Notes: generated from the sequence alone by a model not told the origin. Shown: positions 8,695 to 17,834, counted from the first letter of the stretch. The stretch: 49,098 bases of DNA from Beijerinckiaceae bacterium (GCA_903970475.1 CAJCIQ010000243.1:1-49098), one strand, 5' to 3'. Numbers and translations are program-made.

Positions 8695-8835
8695 TGAATG
8701 TCGAGTCCGGTTAGATTTGCATTATGTACGACAAGTTAGTTCATTAAGGTTTTATTTGCCCAAAAAAAATCATGTGGACCTGCCTACATATTAGTAATAT
8801 ATATAATTAATTGGCAATTTTGCCCCGAATTAGGA

Positions 8836-9801
8836 TCAAAAAGTAACCAATACCTTCCCCCTGGTGTGCCCTGTCTCCACCGCCTTATGGGCTCCTGCTA
8901 CATCAGGGAAGGCAAAGGTCCTGGACACATGAGAGCGGATGGCGCCGGAAGCCAAGAGGGTGGCAACGGTCTCTATGTCCTGCTCTGTAGCCGCTTCTAC
9001 CCCTAAACGGTGCATGAATACTTTTTTGGTCCTGGCTTTTTGGGCCAGTTTGAGGTTGTGATCCAGGAGCACCACGATAGGCACCAGCGTACCACCTGGT
9101 TTTACCGCATCCAAAGATCGATTCACGTGATCAGGGGTAGGCATGCCGTCCAGCACGATATCTGCATCCTGAACGACGTCTTCAAAACGTTGGGCAGCAT
9201 AATCTATATGCTCATCCGCACCCAGACTTAGTACAAAGTCTTTGTTGGCAGCAGAAGAAGTACCGATGACATGAGCACCGGCATGTTTGGCTATTTGAAC
9301 AGCATAGTGACCTACACCACCAGCGGCTGAATGAATGAGTACTTTATCGTCTTTTTTGACCTGGGCATAATTCACCAGGGCCAGCAGCGCGGTGAGTGCC
9401 GTCAGGGTTGCTGCCGCCGCATCTTCAAAGGATACATTTTCAGGTTTGAGGGCCAATTGAGACTCGGGGGCCACTACATATTCTGCATAGGCTTTTCCAT
9501 GGCCGGTAAAGTTGATCATCCCGAAAACAGCATCTCCTTTTTTAAACTTCGTGACGGATTTTCCCACTTCGGTAACAATGCCGGCAATATCCCAACCAAG
9601 GATAATGGGTCCTTCCCCTGGTTTAAGTTTTAAGATAGGCGTGATATAGGCGGGGTTACTGCGCACCCAGGTGTCTACCGGATTAATGGAAATAGCTTTT
9701 GACTGGATCAAGACTTCATTGTCCTTCAGGCCTGGAGTAGGAATTTCCTGTACTTCAAAGTTTTCTACTCCTCCGGTCTGGGTTAAAACAACTGCTTTCA
9801 T
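8836..9801 (-). CDS. NADP-dependent oxidoreductase (quinone reductase-like MDR)
   Basis: A 321-residue medium-chain dehydrogenase/reductase without the structural zinc cysteines. The N-terminal GroES-like domain (INPVDTW, GWDIAGIVTEVGKSV) is followed by a Rossmann domain with the dinucleotide motif HSAAGGVGHYAVQIAKHAGA. This fits zinc-independent quinone oxidoreductase-like enzymes that use NADPH. It is divergent from the AraC-type gene at 9966, which is its probable regulator. Confidence 0.9.
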   Translation of the reverse strand: MKAVVLTQTGGVENFEVQEIPTPGLKDNEVLIQSKAISINPVDTWVRSNPAYITPILKLKPGEGPIILGWDIAGIVTEVGKSVTKFKKGDAVFGMINFTGHGKAYAEYVVAPESQLALKPENVSFEDAAAATLTALTALLALVNYAQVKKDDKVLIHSAAGGVGHYAVQIAKHAGAHVIGTSSAANKDFVLSLGADEHIDYAAQRFEDVVQDADIVLDGMPTPDHVNRSLDAVKPGGTLVPIVVLLDHNLKLAQKARTKKVFMHRLGVEAATEQDIETVATLLASGAIRSHVSRTFAFPDVAGAHKAVETGHTRGKVLVTF

Positions 9802-9853
9802 ACAAATGATTTTTAAGGTTTTCTTGTATTATTATGGGTTTAGTATCAATTGC

Positions 9854-9887
9854 GACCCAAAGTTCAGCAAGATCAATGCGTTGGGTC
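9854..9887. repeat. Inverted repeat in the oxidoreductase/AraC intergenic region
   Basis: GACCCAA (9854-9860) and TTGGGTC (9881-9887) are perfect 7-bp arms around 20 bp. The right arm resembles the TTGGGATT repeats further right, so it may be a further regulator half-site. Confidence 0.35.
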
Positions 9888-9897
9888 TTGTAATAAA

Positions 9898-9926
9898 TTG
9901 GGATTATTAGGTAAAACTTTGGGATT
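9898..9926. promoter_or_regulatory. 21-bp-spaced direct repeats, candidate AraC operator
   Basis: TTGGGATT occurs at 9898-9905 and at 9919-9926, exactly 21 bp apart. Two-turn spacing of direct half-sites is classic for AraC-family regulators. The second copy overlaps the -33 element of the AraC-type gene's own promoter. Binding is inferred, not shown. Confidence 0.5.
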
Positions 9927-9948
9927 GTCATACCTATTCCTACCTTTG
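9918..9948 (+). promoter_or_regulatory. Bacteroidota-type promoter of the AraC gene
   Basis: TTTG (9918-9921), a 19-bp spacer and TACCTTTG (9941-9948) match the Bacteroidota primary promoter pattern TTTG-N19-TAnnTTTG. The start codon at 9966 lies 17 bp past the -7 element. Confidence 0.7.
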
Positions 9949-9965
9949 GTTTGAAAAAGTTTACC

Positions 9966-10844
9966 ATGCTCGTCCAACATCTATATCAACCCTTCGACAT
10001 CCATTATCTGGAATGCGATGTATGTCCGGTCAATGAGCACCGCCTTACTTTTTTTGAATTTATCTACATTGTAAAAGGGACAGGAATACAGCACGTGAAC
10101 GGAAACACCTTACCCTATTATCCAGATAATCTATTCTTGCTGATGCCTGATGATGTACATCATTTTGAGGTAGGCGCCACCACCACTTTCCTTTTTATCC
10201 GCTTCAATGATGTGTATCTGGAATCTCAGAAGGCTATGAATGTATATGATTTGCCAGGAGATTGGGTGCGCAAGATGGAATATATTTTTCAACACGCTTC
10301 ACATATGCCTGGCTGTATCATGCGGGAGCCTTCAGATAAGCCATTGCTAAAGACGCTCATCGATGCCATTATAAGAGAATATGTAAATCAGAAAGTTTTT
10401 CACCGGGAGATTGTACAACAATTGGTCAATACCATCATTGCTATTGTGACCCGCAACATAGCCGTTGCCCTTCCCGAATCTACTGTTGCCCAAAGTGCTC
10501 CTTCCAGGGATATGATCAGCTATATCCAGCAAAACATTTATTTCCCTGATAAGTTGAAAGCGGGGCATATCGCCGCCCAATTCAATATATCTGCCAATTA
10601 TATCAGTGAGTATTTTAAAAGCCAAACAGGCGAAACCCTCCAGCAATTTATCATTAATTATAAATTGAAGCTGGTTGAAAACAGGCTTCAATTCAGCGAA
10701 ATGCGCATGAGCGAGATCGTTGCAGAGCTAGGCTTCACGGATGAAAGCCACTTAAACCGCTCCTTTAAGAAGCATAAAGGGATCAGTCCTTCCGAGTTTA
10801 GGAAAAAAACAAAATCCTTACCGCAAATAATGGCTGATAATTAG
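9966..10844 (+). CDS. AraC family transcriptional regulator
   Basis: About 292 residues from the ATG at 9966, with an N-terminal cupin-like sensing domain (VKGTGIQHVNGNTLPYYPDN, LLMPDDVHHFE) and a C-terminal double helix-turn-helix (KAGHIAAQFNISANYISEYF, MSEIVAELGFTDESHLNRSF, KHKGISPSEFRKK). Length and order are normal for the family. The in-frame TTG at 9951 is not needed as a start. It is divergent from the oxidoreductase gene and has paired repeats in its promoter, so it probably controls that gene and itself. Confidence 0.92.
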   Translation: MLVQHLYQPFDIHYLECDVCPVNEHRLTFFEFIYIVKGTGIQHVNGNTLPYYPDNLFLLMPDDVHHFEVGATTTFLFIRFNDVYLESQKAMNVYDLPGDWVRKMEYIFQHASHMPGCIMREPSDKPLLKTLIDAIIREYVNQKVFHREIVQQLVNTIIAIVTRNIAVALPESTVAQSAPSRDMISYIQQNIYFPDKLKAGHIAAQFNISANYISEYFKSQTGETLQQFIINYKLKLVENRLQFSEMRMSEIVAELGFTDESHLNRSFKKHKGISPSEFRKKTKSLPQIMADN

Positions 10845-10961
10845 CCCGTTAGTGAAATTCTCCTTCTCGCAACCGTTAAAAAGAACTTAATAAGCGCCCA
10901 AAATGAGCCAGCATGGCCAGCAATGGCTTGGTGTTTGATATATGCTTCAAAACACCAAATT

Positions 10962-11171
10962 ATGCAACACACAAACACAACAGACAGCACAAGCCTTAAA
11001 TTAAAAGGTAATTGGAATGAAGTTAAAGGTAAAATCAAGCAGAAATATGCAGACCTGACGGATAATGACCTCCTTCGTGAAGAAGGTAAGGATGATGAAC
11101 TATTGGGGCGTATTCAAAAGAAAACGGGTCAAACCAAAGAGCAATTGAAGACCTGGATTGACAGCCTGTAA
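10962..11171 (+). CDS. CsbD family stress protein
   Basis: About 69 residues from the ATG at 10962 (MQHTNTTDS). The core [20 protein letters not shown], followed by a [16 protein letters not shown] helix, is characteristic of CsbD-like proteins (YjbJ in E. coli). These small, highly charged proteins are induced by general stress; their biochemical role is unknown. An upstream in-frame ATG at 10923 would add residues that do not fit the family. The YciE-like stress gene follows 31 bp downstream, so the two are probably co-transcribed. Confidence 0.88.
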   Translation: MQHTNTTDSTSLKLKGNWNEVKGKIKQKYADLTDNDLLREEGKDDELLGRIQKKTGQTKEQLKTWIDSL

Positions 11172-11202
11172 TCAAGCGCATTATCCTTAAAAAAATTAAC
11201 TT

Positions 11203-11766
11203 ATGCAAAAACATCAGACGACTCCGACTACCGGTGCTGGTAAAGTACCTCATGCCGCAGCAGCACACGATTCGAGGCTAAAGGAATTTTTCCTGGACGA
11301 ATTAAAGGATATATACTGGGCAGAGCAAAAATTGGTGAAGACCCTGCCTAAATTGGAAAAGGCTGCAACAACAAAGGAGCTGCAACATGCCTTCAGTAGC
11401 CATTTAAAGGAAACGGAAGGACATGTGGAAAGGTTGGAAAAAGCATTTCAGTTGCTGGGTGAAAAACCCGTTGCTGAAAAATGTGAGGCCATGCAAGGGA
11501 TTACCGATGAAGGAGATACCATTATTGGTGAAACCAAAACGGGTACCGCTACCCGCGATGTTGGATTAGTCCTTGCCGGGCACAAGGCAGAACATTATGA
11601 AATCGCTACTTATGGTGCACTCATCCAACTCGCCCGTGTATTGGGTTATGAGGACATAGCGGGATTATTTGAGCAAACACTGAAGGAAGAGAAAAACGCA
11701 GACCAAAAGTTGACCAGCATCGCTGAAGAAAAAATCAACTATGCGGCAGCCTCAGAAACATTATAA
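11203..11766 (+). CDS. YciE/DUF892 ferritin-like protein
   Basis: A 187-residue protein of the DUF892 (YciE/YciF) ferritin-like family. Helices with paired acidic/His residues are visible: FFLDELKDIYWAEQKLVKTL, HLKETEGHVERLE, LAGHKAEHYEIATYGAL and FEQTLKEEKNADQKLTSIAE. The family forms four-helix bundles with a dinuclear metal site and is linked to osmotic and oxidative stress. Its place behind the CsbD gene fits a stress operon. Confidence 0.92.
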   Translation: MQKHQTTPTTGAGKVPHAAAAHDSRLKEFFLDELKDIYWAEQKLVKTLPKLEKAATTKELQHAFSSHLKETEGHVERLEKAFQLLGEKPVAEKCEAMQGITDEGDTIIGETKTGTATRDVGLVLAGHKAEHYEIATYGALIQLARVLGYEDIAGLFEQTLKEEKNADQKLTSIAEEKINYAAASETL

Positions 11767-11795
11767 TAGGCCTACAGCGTTAAAAGGAATCTAAA

Positions 11796-11820
11796 GCAGG
11801 GCCGCTATATGCGGCCCTGC
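11796..11820 (+). terminator. Terminator hairpin after the CsbD-YciE operon
   Basis: GCAGGGCCGC (11796-11805) and GCGGCCCTGC (11811-11820) form a perfect 10-bp GC-rich stem with a 5-nt loop, followed by a weak T-rich stretch. It sits 30 bp past the YciE stop. Confidence 0.7.
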
Positions 11821-11960
11821 TTATATAGCATCAGGTTTGCCGAAAAATAACAAATACCCATCCGCATCTTTGATCTCAATTCCCCTTAAGTGATCACTAT
11901 TATTATGTAAGGCCTGAAGTTCTGGTTTGTACAATTTCCCCTGGGTACCAGCGGGTAATT
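11821..11960 (-). pseudogene. VOC (glyoxalase-like) protein, C-terminal remnant
   Basis: On the minus strand a short frame ends LRGIEIKDADGYLLFFGKPD followed by TAA at 11821-11823, which is the typical last strand of VOC/bleomycin-resistance-like proteins. The upstream part, where the remaining roughly 90 residues should be, is instead the start of another remnant reading the other way. Only about 45 codons are left, so this is a gene fragment. Confidence 0.55.
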
Positions 11961-11978
11961 TTGTATAAAATTCGCAAA

Positions 11979-12318
11979 ATGAAACTGGCAATTCTAGCTT
12001 TAGCGCTCACATTCGTTTCAGTCATTACTCGTGCTCAGGCAAATTCCTTTTTGGAAGAAGCCAAAATCCGGGAAAGAGGCCCCACTTGATTTTTGGCGCC
12101 TTGCTTATTATAAAATAGGTCTGAGAAACGGTAAGTTCATAACCAAACAAGTATACGGAGACGGACATCAATATGTAACGGAAGAGGGCCTTTGGTTGTC
12201 CTACGATGCAAACAATCATTTATTTGATCACGGAAAGTTTTTGGTACTCTGGAAAAAGACCCCCAACGGTTGGAAAATGTTTCGGGATTCCTTTAGTAGT
12301 GATACGAAGAATAACTGA
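11979..12318 (+). pseudogene. Secreted DUF4440/SnoaL-like protein, frameshifted and shortened
   Basis: The ATG at 11979 opens a signal peptide (MKLAILALALTFVSVITRAQ) and ends at a TGA after about 35 codons. The next frame carries the family's C-terminal half: FITKQVYGDGHQYVTEEGLW, LVLWKKTPNGWKMFRDSFS. The protein should have about 50 more residues between these parts, so a deletion with frame change is likely. The intact family binds small ligands in an NTF2 fold; a complete DUF4440 relative is at 23005. Confidence 0.7.
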
Positions 12319-12417
12319 GCATTTTTGCAAATTTCATGACAAGGGGTAGCTTACATTGATTTCCAAAAGGTAATCATTTGCCTGGGTTTACTAATGACCG
12401 TTATTGCCCAAGGTTAT

Positions 12418-12425
12418 TATATTTG
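12418..12425 (+). promoter_or_regulatory. TATATTTG element next to the MFS start codon
   Basis: TATATTTG, an exact match to the Bacteroidota -7 element TAnnTTTG, ends 4 nt before the ATG at 12430. No TTTG lies 19 bp upstream. If used, transcription would begin at about the start codon. Confidence 0.35.
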
Positions 12426-12429
12426 GCGG

Positions 12430-13716
12430 ATGAATGAACCAACTACCCTCCGAAATTCCACCAAACGAATACTGCTTGCTAGTCTGGCTGGTACTACGAT
12501 CGAGTTCTTTGATTTTTACATATACGCCACGGCTGCCGTACTCGTGTTTCCGAAGTTGTTTTTCCCTTCCACCGATCCGACCTCGGCAAAGCTGTTGAGC
12601 TTTACTACTTTTGCCCTCGCTTTTTTTGCCAGGCCCTTAGGCGCTGCTTTATTCGGCCATTTTGGGGACCGGAAGGGTAGAAAGGCCACGCTGGTAGGTG
12701 CCTTAATGACCATGGGGCCCTCTACGGTGGCTATCGGTCTGTTACCCACCTATCAAAGTATAGGTGTTTTGGCGCCCATACTCCTGGCCTTGTTTCGATT
12801 TGGTCAAGGCTTGGGCCTCGGTGGAGAATGGGGCGGAGCTGTGCTACTGGCTACGGAGAATGCCCCTGAGGGTAAAAAGGCCTGGTTTGGCATGTTCCCG
12901 CAGTTGGGGGCACCCATCGGGTTCCTTTTATCCAGCGCCACCTTCCTGATCCTGAGCAAATCTTTGAGTGATACACAATTTCTTGCCTTTGGCTGGCGTA
13001 TTCCCTTTATTGCCAGTGCCGTCCTTGTTTTTGTCGGGCTCTATGTGCGGTTGAAGATCACCGAGACGCCTGATTTCCTTAAAATCGTAGAAAAGAAACA
13101 AAGGGTCAGTGTTCCCGTGGCCGAGGTTTTTGTCAAACACACCAAGGCCATTGTGTTGGGTACCATTATCACCATCACCACCTTTGTCCTGTTTTACCTG
13201 ATGACGTTATTTACCTTGAGTTGGGGTACATCCAACCTGGGTTATCCCAAAACCAGCTTCCTGGTGGCCCAAATGATCTCCATGCTCTTCTTTGCGCTGG
13301 GTATTCCATTTTCAGCCATACTGGCCGATAAGCTGGGCCGTAACCGGACGCTGATCATAGCAACCGTCTGCATTATCATATTTGGATTGTTTTTCTCTCC
13401 CTTTTTCAGCACCGGCAGTCTGGTAGTGACAACGGTATTTTTATGCGCAGGGATGTTTTGTATGGGATTGACTTACGGCCCCATTGGTACGGCCCTGGCT
13501 GAAATTTTCCCTGCCTCTGTCCGTTATACCGGGTCATCTCTTGCCTTTACATTGGCAGGAATCCTAGGAGCATCTCTGACGCCTTTGTTTGCCACCAGCC
13601 TGGCCACCAAATATGGTCTCTATGCGGTGGGGTATTACCTGGCTATTGCCTCAAGTATTACTTTGTTGGGATTGCTTGTGGGCCGGTCCACCATGAAAAA
13701 GGCAGAGGAGCTGTAA
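12430..13716 (+). CDS. MFS transporter, metabolite:H+ symporter (MHS) type
   Basis: About 428 residues with twelve predicted transmembrane segments. The N-terminal motif AGTTIEFFDFYIYATAAVL and the loop 2-3 signature GHFGDRKGRK are typical of the MHS family (ShiA, ProP, KgtP-like), as are GGEWGGAVLLATENAP and ADKLGRNRT. Such carriers import organic acids or osmolytes with protons; the substrate is not evident. The start at 12430 was chosen because the family begins close to RNSTKRILLASLAG; an ATG at 12394 would add an unlikely leader. No partner enzyme gene adjoins it. Confidence 0.92.
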   Translation: MNEPTTLRNSTKRILLASLAGTTIEFFDFYIYATAAVLVFPKLFFPSTDPTSAKLLSFTTFALAFFARPLGAALFGHFGDRKGRKATLVGALMTMGPSTVAIGLLPTYQSIGVLAPILLALFRFGQGLGLGGEWGGAVLLATENAPEGKKAWFGMFPQLGAPIGFLLSSATFLILSKSLSDTQFLAFGWRIPFIASAVLVFVGLYVRLKITETPDFLKIVEKKQRVSVPVAEVFVKHTKAIVLGTIITITTFVLFYLMTLFTLSWGTSNLGYPKTSFLVAQMISMLFFALGIPFSAILADKLGRNRTLIIATVCIIIFGLFFSPFFSTGSLVVTTVFLCAGMFCMGLTYGPIGTALAEIFPASVRYTGSSLAFTLAGILGASLTPLFATSLATKYGLYAVGYYLAIASSITLLGLLVGRSTMKKAEEL

Positions 13717-13843
13717 GCACTATTTGACATTATTTTTTGTATCTTCTATAGGATATTTACGCGCTTAAATGATTGGTTTTAACGTGTAACAATGGTTGAG
13801 GCTCCACTTCAAAAGGCATTAACCATTGAAAAATTATTTTCAT

Positions 13844-15265
13844 ATGAACCGTGAAAACGCTAGAACGCTTCTACGTACTTCTTTAGCTAACCCTTTCGCT
13901 GAATTTAGGGATGATCAATGGGAGGCTATTGATCTTTTAGTAAATCAACACAAGAAATTGTTGGTAGTACAAAGAACAGGGTGGGGAAAAGTGCTGTTTA
14001 TTTTATCAGTACGAAAATTTTAAGAAATCAGGGTAAAGGCCCAACCCTCATTATTTCCCTTTTACTTGCACTGATGCGAAATCAGATTACCTCCGCTGAA
14101 AAGCTTGGCCTATAAGCAGAAAGTATCAACTCTGATAATAAGGATGATTGGGAATCAATTAGACAGTCTGTTTTAGAGGATAAAGTAGATGTATTACTTA
14201 TCTCATCAGAAAGGCTTTCGAATGACAAATTTGTTGATGAATCGGATTGGGGCCATGATTTCAGACCGGATTACCGAAGAATTACAAACATTATCAAATA
14301 TTTATCTGAGGGGATGCCCATTTTGGCAACTACTGCCACAGCAAATGACCGTGTCCTGGATGATGTAAGTGCACAATTGGGCATTATTGAAGTTCTTAGA
14401 GGGCCTTTGATACGAGAGAGTCTTGTTCTTCAAAACATAAAAATGAATAGCCAGGCGGAACGCATAGCCTGGTTAAAGGAAATTCTTCCCGGACTAACTG
14501 GATGTGGCATCATTTATACATTAACCCGCAGAGATGACAAGTTGGTTGCTGAATACCTTATTAAGGCAGGTATACCTGTGGCTCCCTATTATTCGGGTAG
14601 TGATGAAGAAGAAGCAACGGAATCTTCCTATCCGGCTCGGGCAGCCCTGGAAGCGCAATTATACAATAATGAAATCAAGGCATTAGTAGCCACTTCAGCT
14701 TTGGGGATGGGATATAATAAACCTGATTCAAAAGGGTGCTTTGCGGGAGTATTCATGGAGCGGGAAATCAAGTAATCTTATGGCTCAGCCAGGAATGGTA
14801 CTGTCACGCTGGGGCGATTCAGGCTGGGGGAAAATGGTCGCTGATGATAAGCACGCTGGGAAATTCAGACAGCAATTGGTGGAGGCTATGGCGGATATGA
14901 TATGTACTCAATGGAAGTTAGAAGATTATCCCACCTGGATTACTTGTGTTCCTTCCAATAGGCGCCCGTCCCTGGTCACTGATTTTACAGAGCGATTATC
15001 TAAAATATTGGGTATCCCCTTTTTGAATGTATTGAACAAAATAAAGGACATTGAGGCCCAAAAGAATCAGCAAAATGGCTACTTTCAGTGTAGGAACCTG
15101 TATGGGGCTTTCGACCTTACCTGCGATATTCCTGGAGGCGCTGTTTTCCTGATAGATGATACAGTTGATTCAAGATGGACTTTTACTATAGCGGCAGCCT
15201 TACTGAGGGAAAAGGGTAGTGGGCTTGTATATCCAGTCGCTCTTGCATCTACAGGTCATAATTAA
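13844..15265 (+). pseudogene. RecQ-like helicase with C-terminal phosphoribosyltransferase domain, decayed
   Basis: Pieces in order: MNRENARTLLRTSL to the Walker A-like QRTGWGK; a one-base loss near 13990 shifts into the frame with TLIISLLLALMRNQI; an in-frame TAA after EKLGL; then SERLSNDKFVDE joined directly to SDWGHDFRPDYRR, so the DEAH-box segment (about 20 residues) is missing; then TTATAND and ALVATSALGMGYNKPD. There the rest of the helicase core and C-terminal part are lost. The last section has the PRTase domain with VFLIDDTVDSRWT as the PRPP-loop motif. RecQ-PRTase fusions beside DprA-like genes are known. This copy cannot make a working helicase, though the PRTase frame (14741-15265) is open. 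Confidence 0.88.
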
Positions 15266-15275
15266 TGAAATAAAG

Positions 15276-16226
15276 ATGACAGAACGAAAAAAAGCGGTTT
15301 TATTATTTACTTCATACTTCGTGAAGGAGCTGGATAAGGTTCACAAGCCACTAACGCTCACTGAGTGGAAAAGGCTGGTGAGGTGGATGTAGTCTATGAA
15401 TGTAAACCCCGAGTATTTTCTAACAGATAAAGCCGATCGCTTATTTGCAGATTGGAATGACCAATCAGTGAGCAAAAGCCGTTTATTGGCATTATTAGAG
15501 CGTAAATTGGCACTGGGGATAGCTTTGGAGAAATGGACCAGAGCAGGGGTTTGGGTATTGAGCAGGGGTGATTCTGGGTTCCCCAAAACATGGAAGGAAA
15601 AATTAAAGTCTACTTCGCCTATTGTTATTTATGGGATAGGAAGTCCGGAATTATTGTCAGAACGATATGTGGCAGTCGTAGGCTCCCGGGACTCAGGGGT
15701 GGATGAGCTTACATTAGCAAGCAGTATTGGTTCCATTGTTTCAAATCAAGGCATAGGAATAGTTTCTGGTGGAGCAAGGGGCGTAGATGAAACAGCAATG
15801 TTGGGTACGCTTAAAAGTGGGGGATTTTCGGTTGGTATATTAACGGATTCATTAATAAAGAAATCAACGAGCTCATTATATAGGAATTATATACAGGATA
15901 ACAAGCTCCTTCTGATATTATCCTATTATCCAGAAGCTGGCTTTAATGCAGGAAATGCCATGAATAGAAATAAATTGATTTATGCAATGGCTGACTTTGC
16001 TATTGTTGTGAAATCTGATACTTCTGGTGGTACTTGGGAAGGTGCTAAAGAGAATTTAAAGCATCATTGGGCTCCTCTATGGGTTTGCAAGTCATCTTCA
16101 AAAGGAAACCAAGATATTGTTAGGCTTGGTGCACAATGGCTACCCGAAGGTAAACCATTAAATATTAAAGAATTATCATCGGATTCAGTTGGAAGGAAGG
16201 AGAATGGCCTCTTTCCAGGAATTTGA
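15276..16226 (+). pseudogene. DprA-like protein with N-terminal amber codon
   Basis: A frame of 316 codons from the ATG at 15276 is interrupted only by TAG at 15390-15392; family-like sequence lies on both sides (PLTLTEWKRLVRWM, then MNVNPEYFL). The DprA/LOG Rossmann domain is intact: YVAVVGSRDSGVDELTLAS, IVSGGARGVDETAML and ADFAIVVKSDTSGGTWEGAK. An ATG four bases after the stop (15396) could restart translation and give a 276-residue protein missing about 39 N-terminal residues. It lies 10 bp after the RecQ-PRTase gene, so they formed one operon. ShosTA-type modules pair a PRTase with a DprA-like partner. Confidence 0.8.
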
Positions 16227-16250
16227 TAAAAGATGAAATAGTTTACTGAA

Positions 16251-17834
16251 ATGAGTAGGACCCGGGTAATAACCCTAATTCATATATTATTGTTTTTTTC
16301 TATTTCCGGTTTTGCCCAAGTCGCGGTCATGGCCCATTCAGGTGCGGGTCCGACCGATACGATCCAAACCGAGAACGGTCTGGTATCTGGGGTGTGGAAT
16401 GAAGACAAATCGGTACGTATCTATAAGGGTATACCGTACGCGGCTCCTCCTGTGGGTGAACGGAGGTGGAAAGAACCTCAGCCAGTTGCAAACTGGGTTG
16501 GTATTCGTCCTTGCAACGAGTTTGGGCCCAACGCTACTCAGGGGAAGCCTGTCCCTTTTGGGGTATATACGGCTGAGTTTCTAATACCGGCCGGAAGCAG
16601 TATAAGTGAGGATTGCCTTTACCTTAATATTTGGGCGACACCCTGTAAAGCCCACGAAAAACGTCCTGTCATCGTTTTTATTCATGGGGGCGCCTTCCTG
16701 GCCGGTTCTGGTTCGGTACCCATCTACGATGGACAGGCCATGGCCGCCAAGGGAATTGTTTTTGTGACCATCAACTACCGGTTGGGCGTATTTGGGTTCC
16801 TGGCTCATCCGGAACTCACCAAAGAATCTCCTCATCATACCTCTGGCAATTATGGCATCCAGGATCAGATAGCCGCCTTGCGTTGGATCCAGCGAAATAT
16901 TGAGGCCTTTGGTGGTGATCCGGACAATGTAACCATTGCAGGTCAATCCGCCGGCTCCATGAGTGTCAATACCCTGGTGGCCTCACCGGTAGCCAGGGGG
17001 CTTTTTGCTAAAGCCATTGCAGAAAGTGGTGCTTACGTAGTAAAAGGGTCGGTACTGGGCGTTATTCCTTTGGATACGGCAGAAGCCAAAGGGCTGGCCT
17101 ACGCTACCAAGGTGGGCGCCCAAAGTTTGGAAGATTTGCGTAAAATGGATGCTGATAAGTTATTAGGCCCTTTTACAGGAACCAATGCCATCATTGTTGA
17201 TGGGTATGTATTACCGGAATCCATTCAAAAGATATTTGCCCAGCACAAGGAGGCGGACGTGCCGCTTTTAACGGGGTTTAATGGGGATGAAGCCACCCCG
17301 GCGCCAACTTCTCTCAGGGCTTATAAGGAAAAGGTAGCCGAAGCATTTGGAGCAGACTCCGCAAAAATAGTAGCCTATTATCCAGCCTCCAATAATGATG
17401 AGGCTATAATCGCTGCTAAGAATCTGGCCTCCAGCCTGAATTTTGGTGTCCAGCACTTTTCCTGGGCGCTGATGCAAAGTGAGCATGGGCATTCCAGGGC
17501 TTACCTGTACTTCTTCGACCGGAAAGTGCCTGAGTATGGGGGAACGGAAAAATATGGCGCATTCCACACAGGGGAAGTTGCCTATGCTTATGATAACCTG
17601 AAATTCCTGAACCGTCCATTGGTCAAAGCGGACGATGACCTGGCCCGGATCATGTCCACCTACTGGGCTAATTTTGCCAAAACAGGGAACCCTAATGGAC
17701 AGGGTCTTCCGGAGTGGCCGGCATTCACCAGTCAAACGGGTAAGGTCATGTTGTTTGACCAAAACCCATCGTCCGTTAGGCATCCCTTTTATGCGGGGTT
17801 GTATTACCTTTATTTACGAGATGCTTCCCAATAG
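16251..17834 (+). CDS. Type B carboxylesterase, secreted
   Basis: A 527-residue carboxylesterase/lipase-family enzyme with a signal peptide (LIHILLFFSISGFAQ). The conserved parts are RIYKGIPYAAPPVGERRW, EDCLYLNIW, the oxyanion hole HGGAF (residues 145-149), the nucleophile Ser233 in GQSAGS, the acid in the GDEATP segment and His in GAFHTGE, so the triad is complete. It should act in the periplasm or outside on ester substrates that cannot be specified. Codon use and GC appear higher than in the decayed helicase/DprA region just upstream. Confidence 0.93.
   Translation: MSRTRVITLIHILLFFSISGFAQVAVMAHSGAGPTDTIQTENGLVSGVWNEDKSVRIYKGIPYAAPPVGERRWKEPQPVANWVGIRPCNEFGPNATQGKPVPFGVYTAEFLIPAGSSISEDCLYLNIWATPCKAHEKRPVIVFIHGGAFLAGSGSVPIYDGQAMAAKGIVFVTINYRLGVFGFLAHPELTKESPHHTSGNYGIQDQIAALRWIQRNIEAFGGDPDNVTIAGQSAGSMSVNTLVASPVARGLFAKAIAESGAYVVKGSVLGVIPLDTAEAKGLAYATKVGAQSLEDLRKMDADKLLGPFTGTNAIIVDGYVLPESIQKIFAQHKEADVPLLTGFNGDEATPAPTSLRAYKEKVAEAFGADSAKIVAYYPASNNDEAIIAAKNLASSLNFGVQHFSWALMQSEHGHSRAYLYFFDRKVPEYGGTEKYGAFHTGEVAYAYDNLKFLNRPLVKADDDLARIMSTYWANFAKTGNPNGQGLPEWPAFTSQTGKVMLFDQNPSSVRHPFYAGLYYLYLRDASQ

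Noticed and set aside
17268..17783. 171-codon minus-strand frame inside the carboxylesterase gene
   Set aside because: It is a shadow of a gene with a complete catalytic triad.
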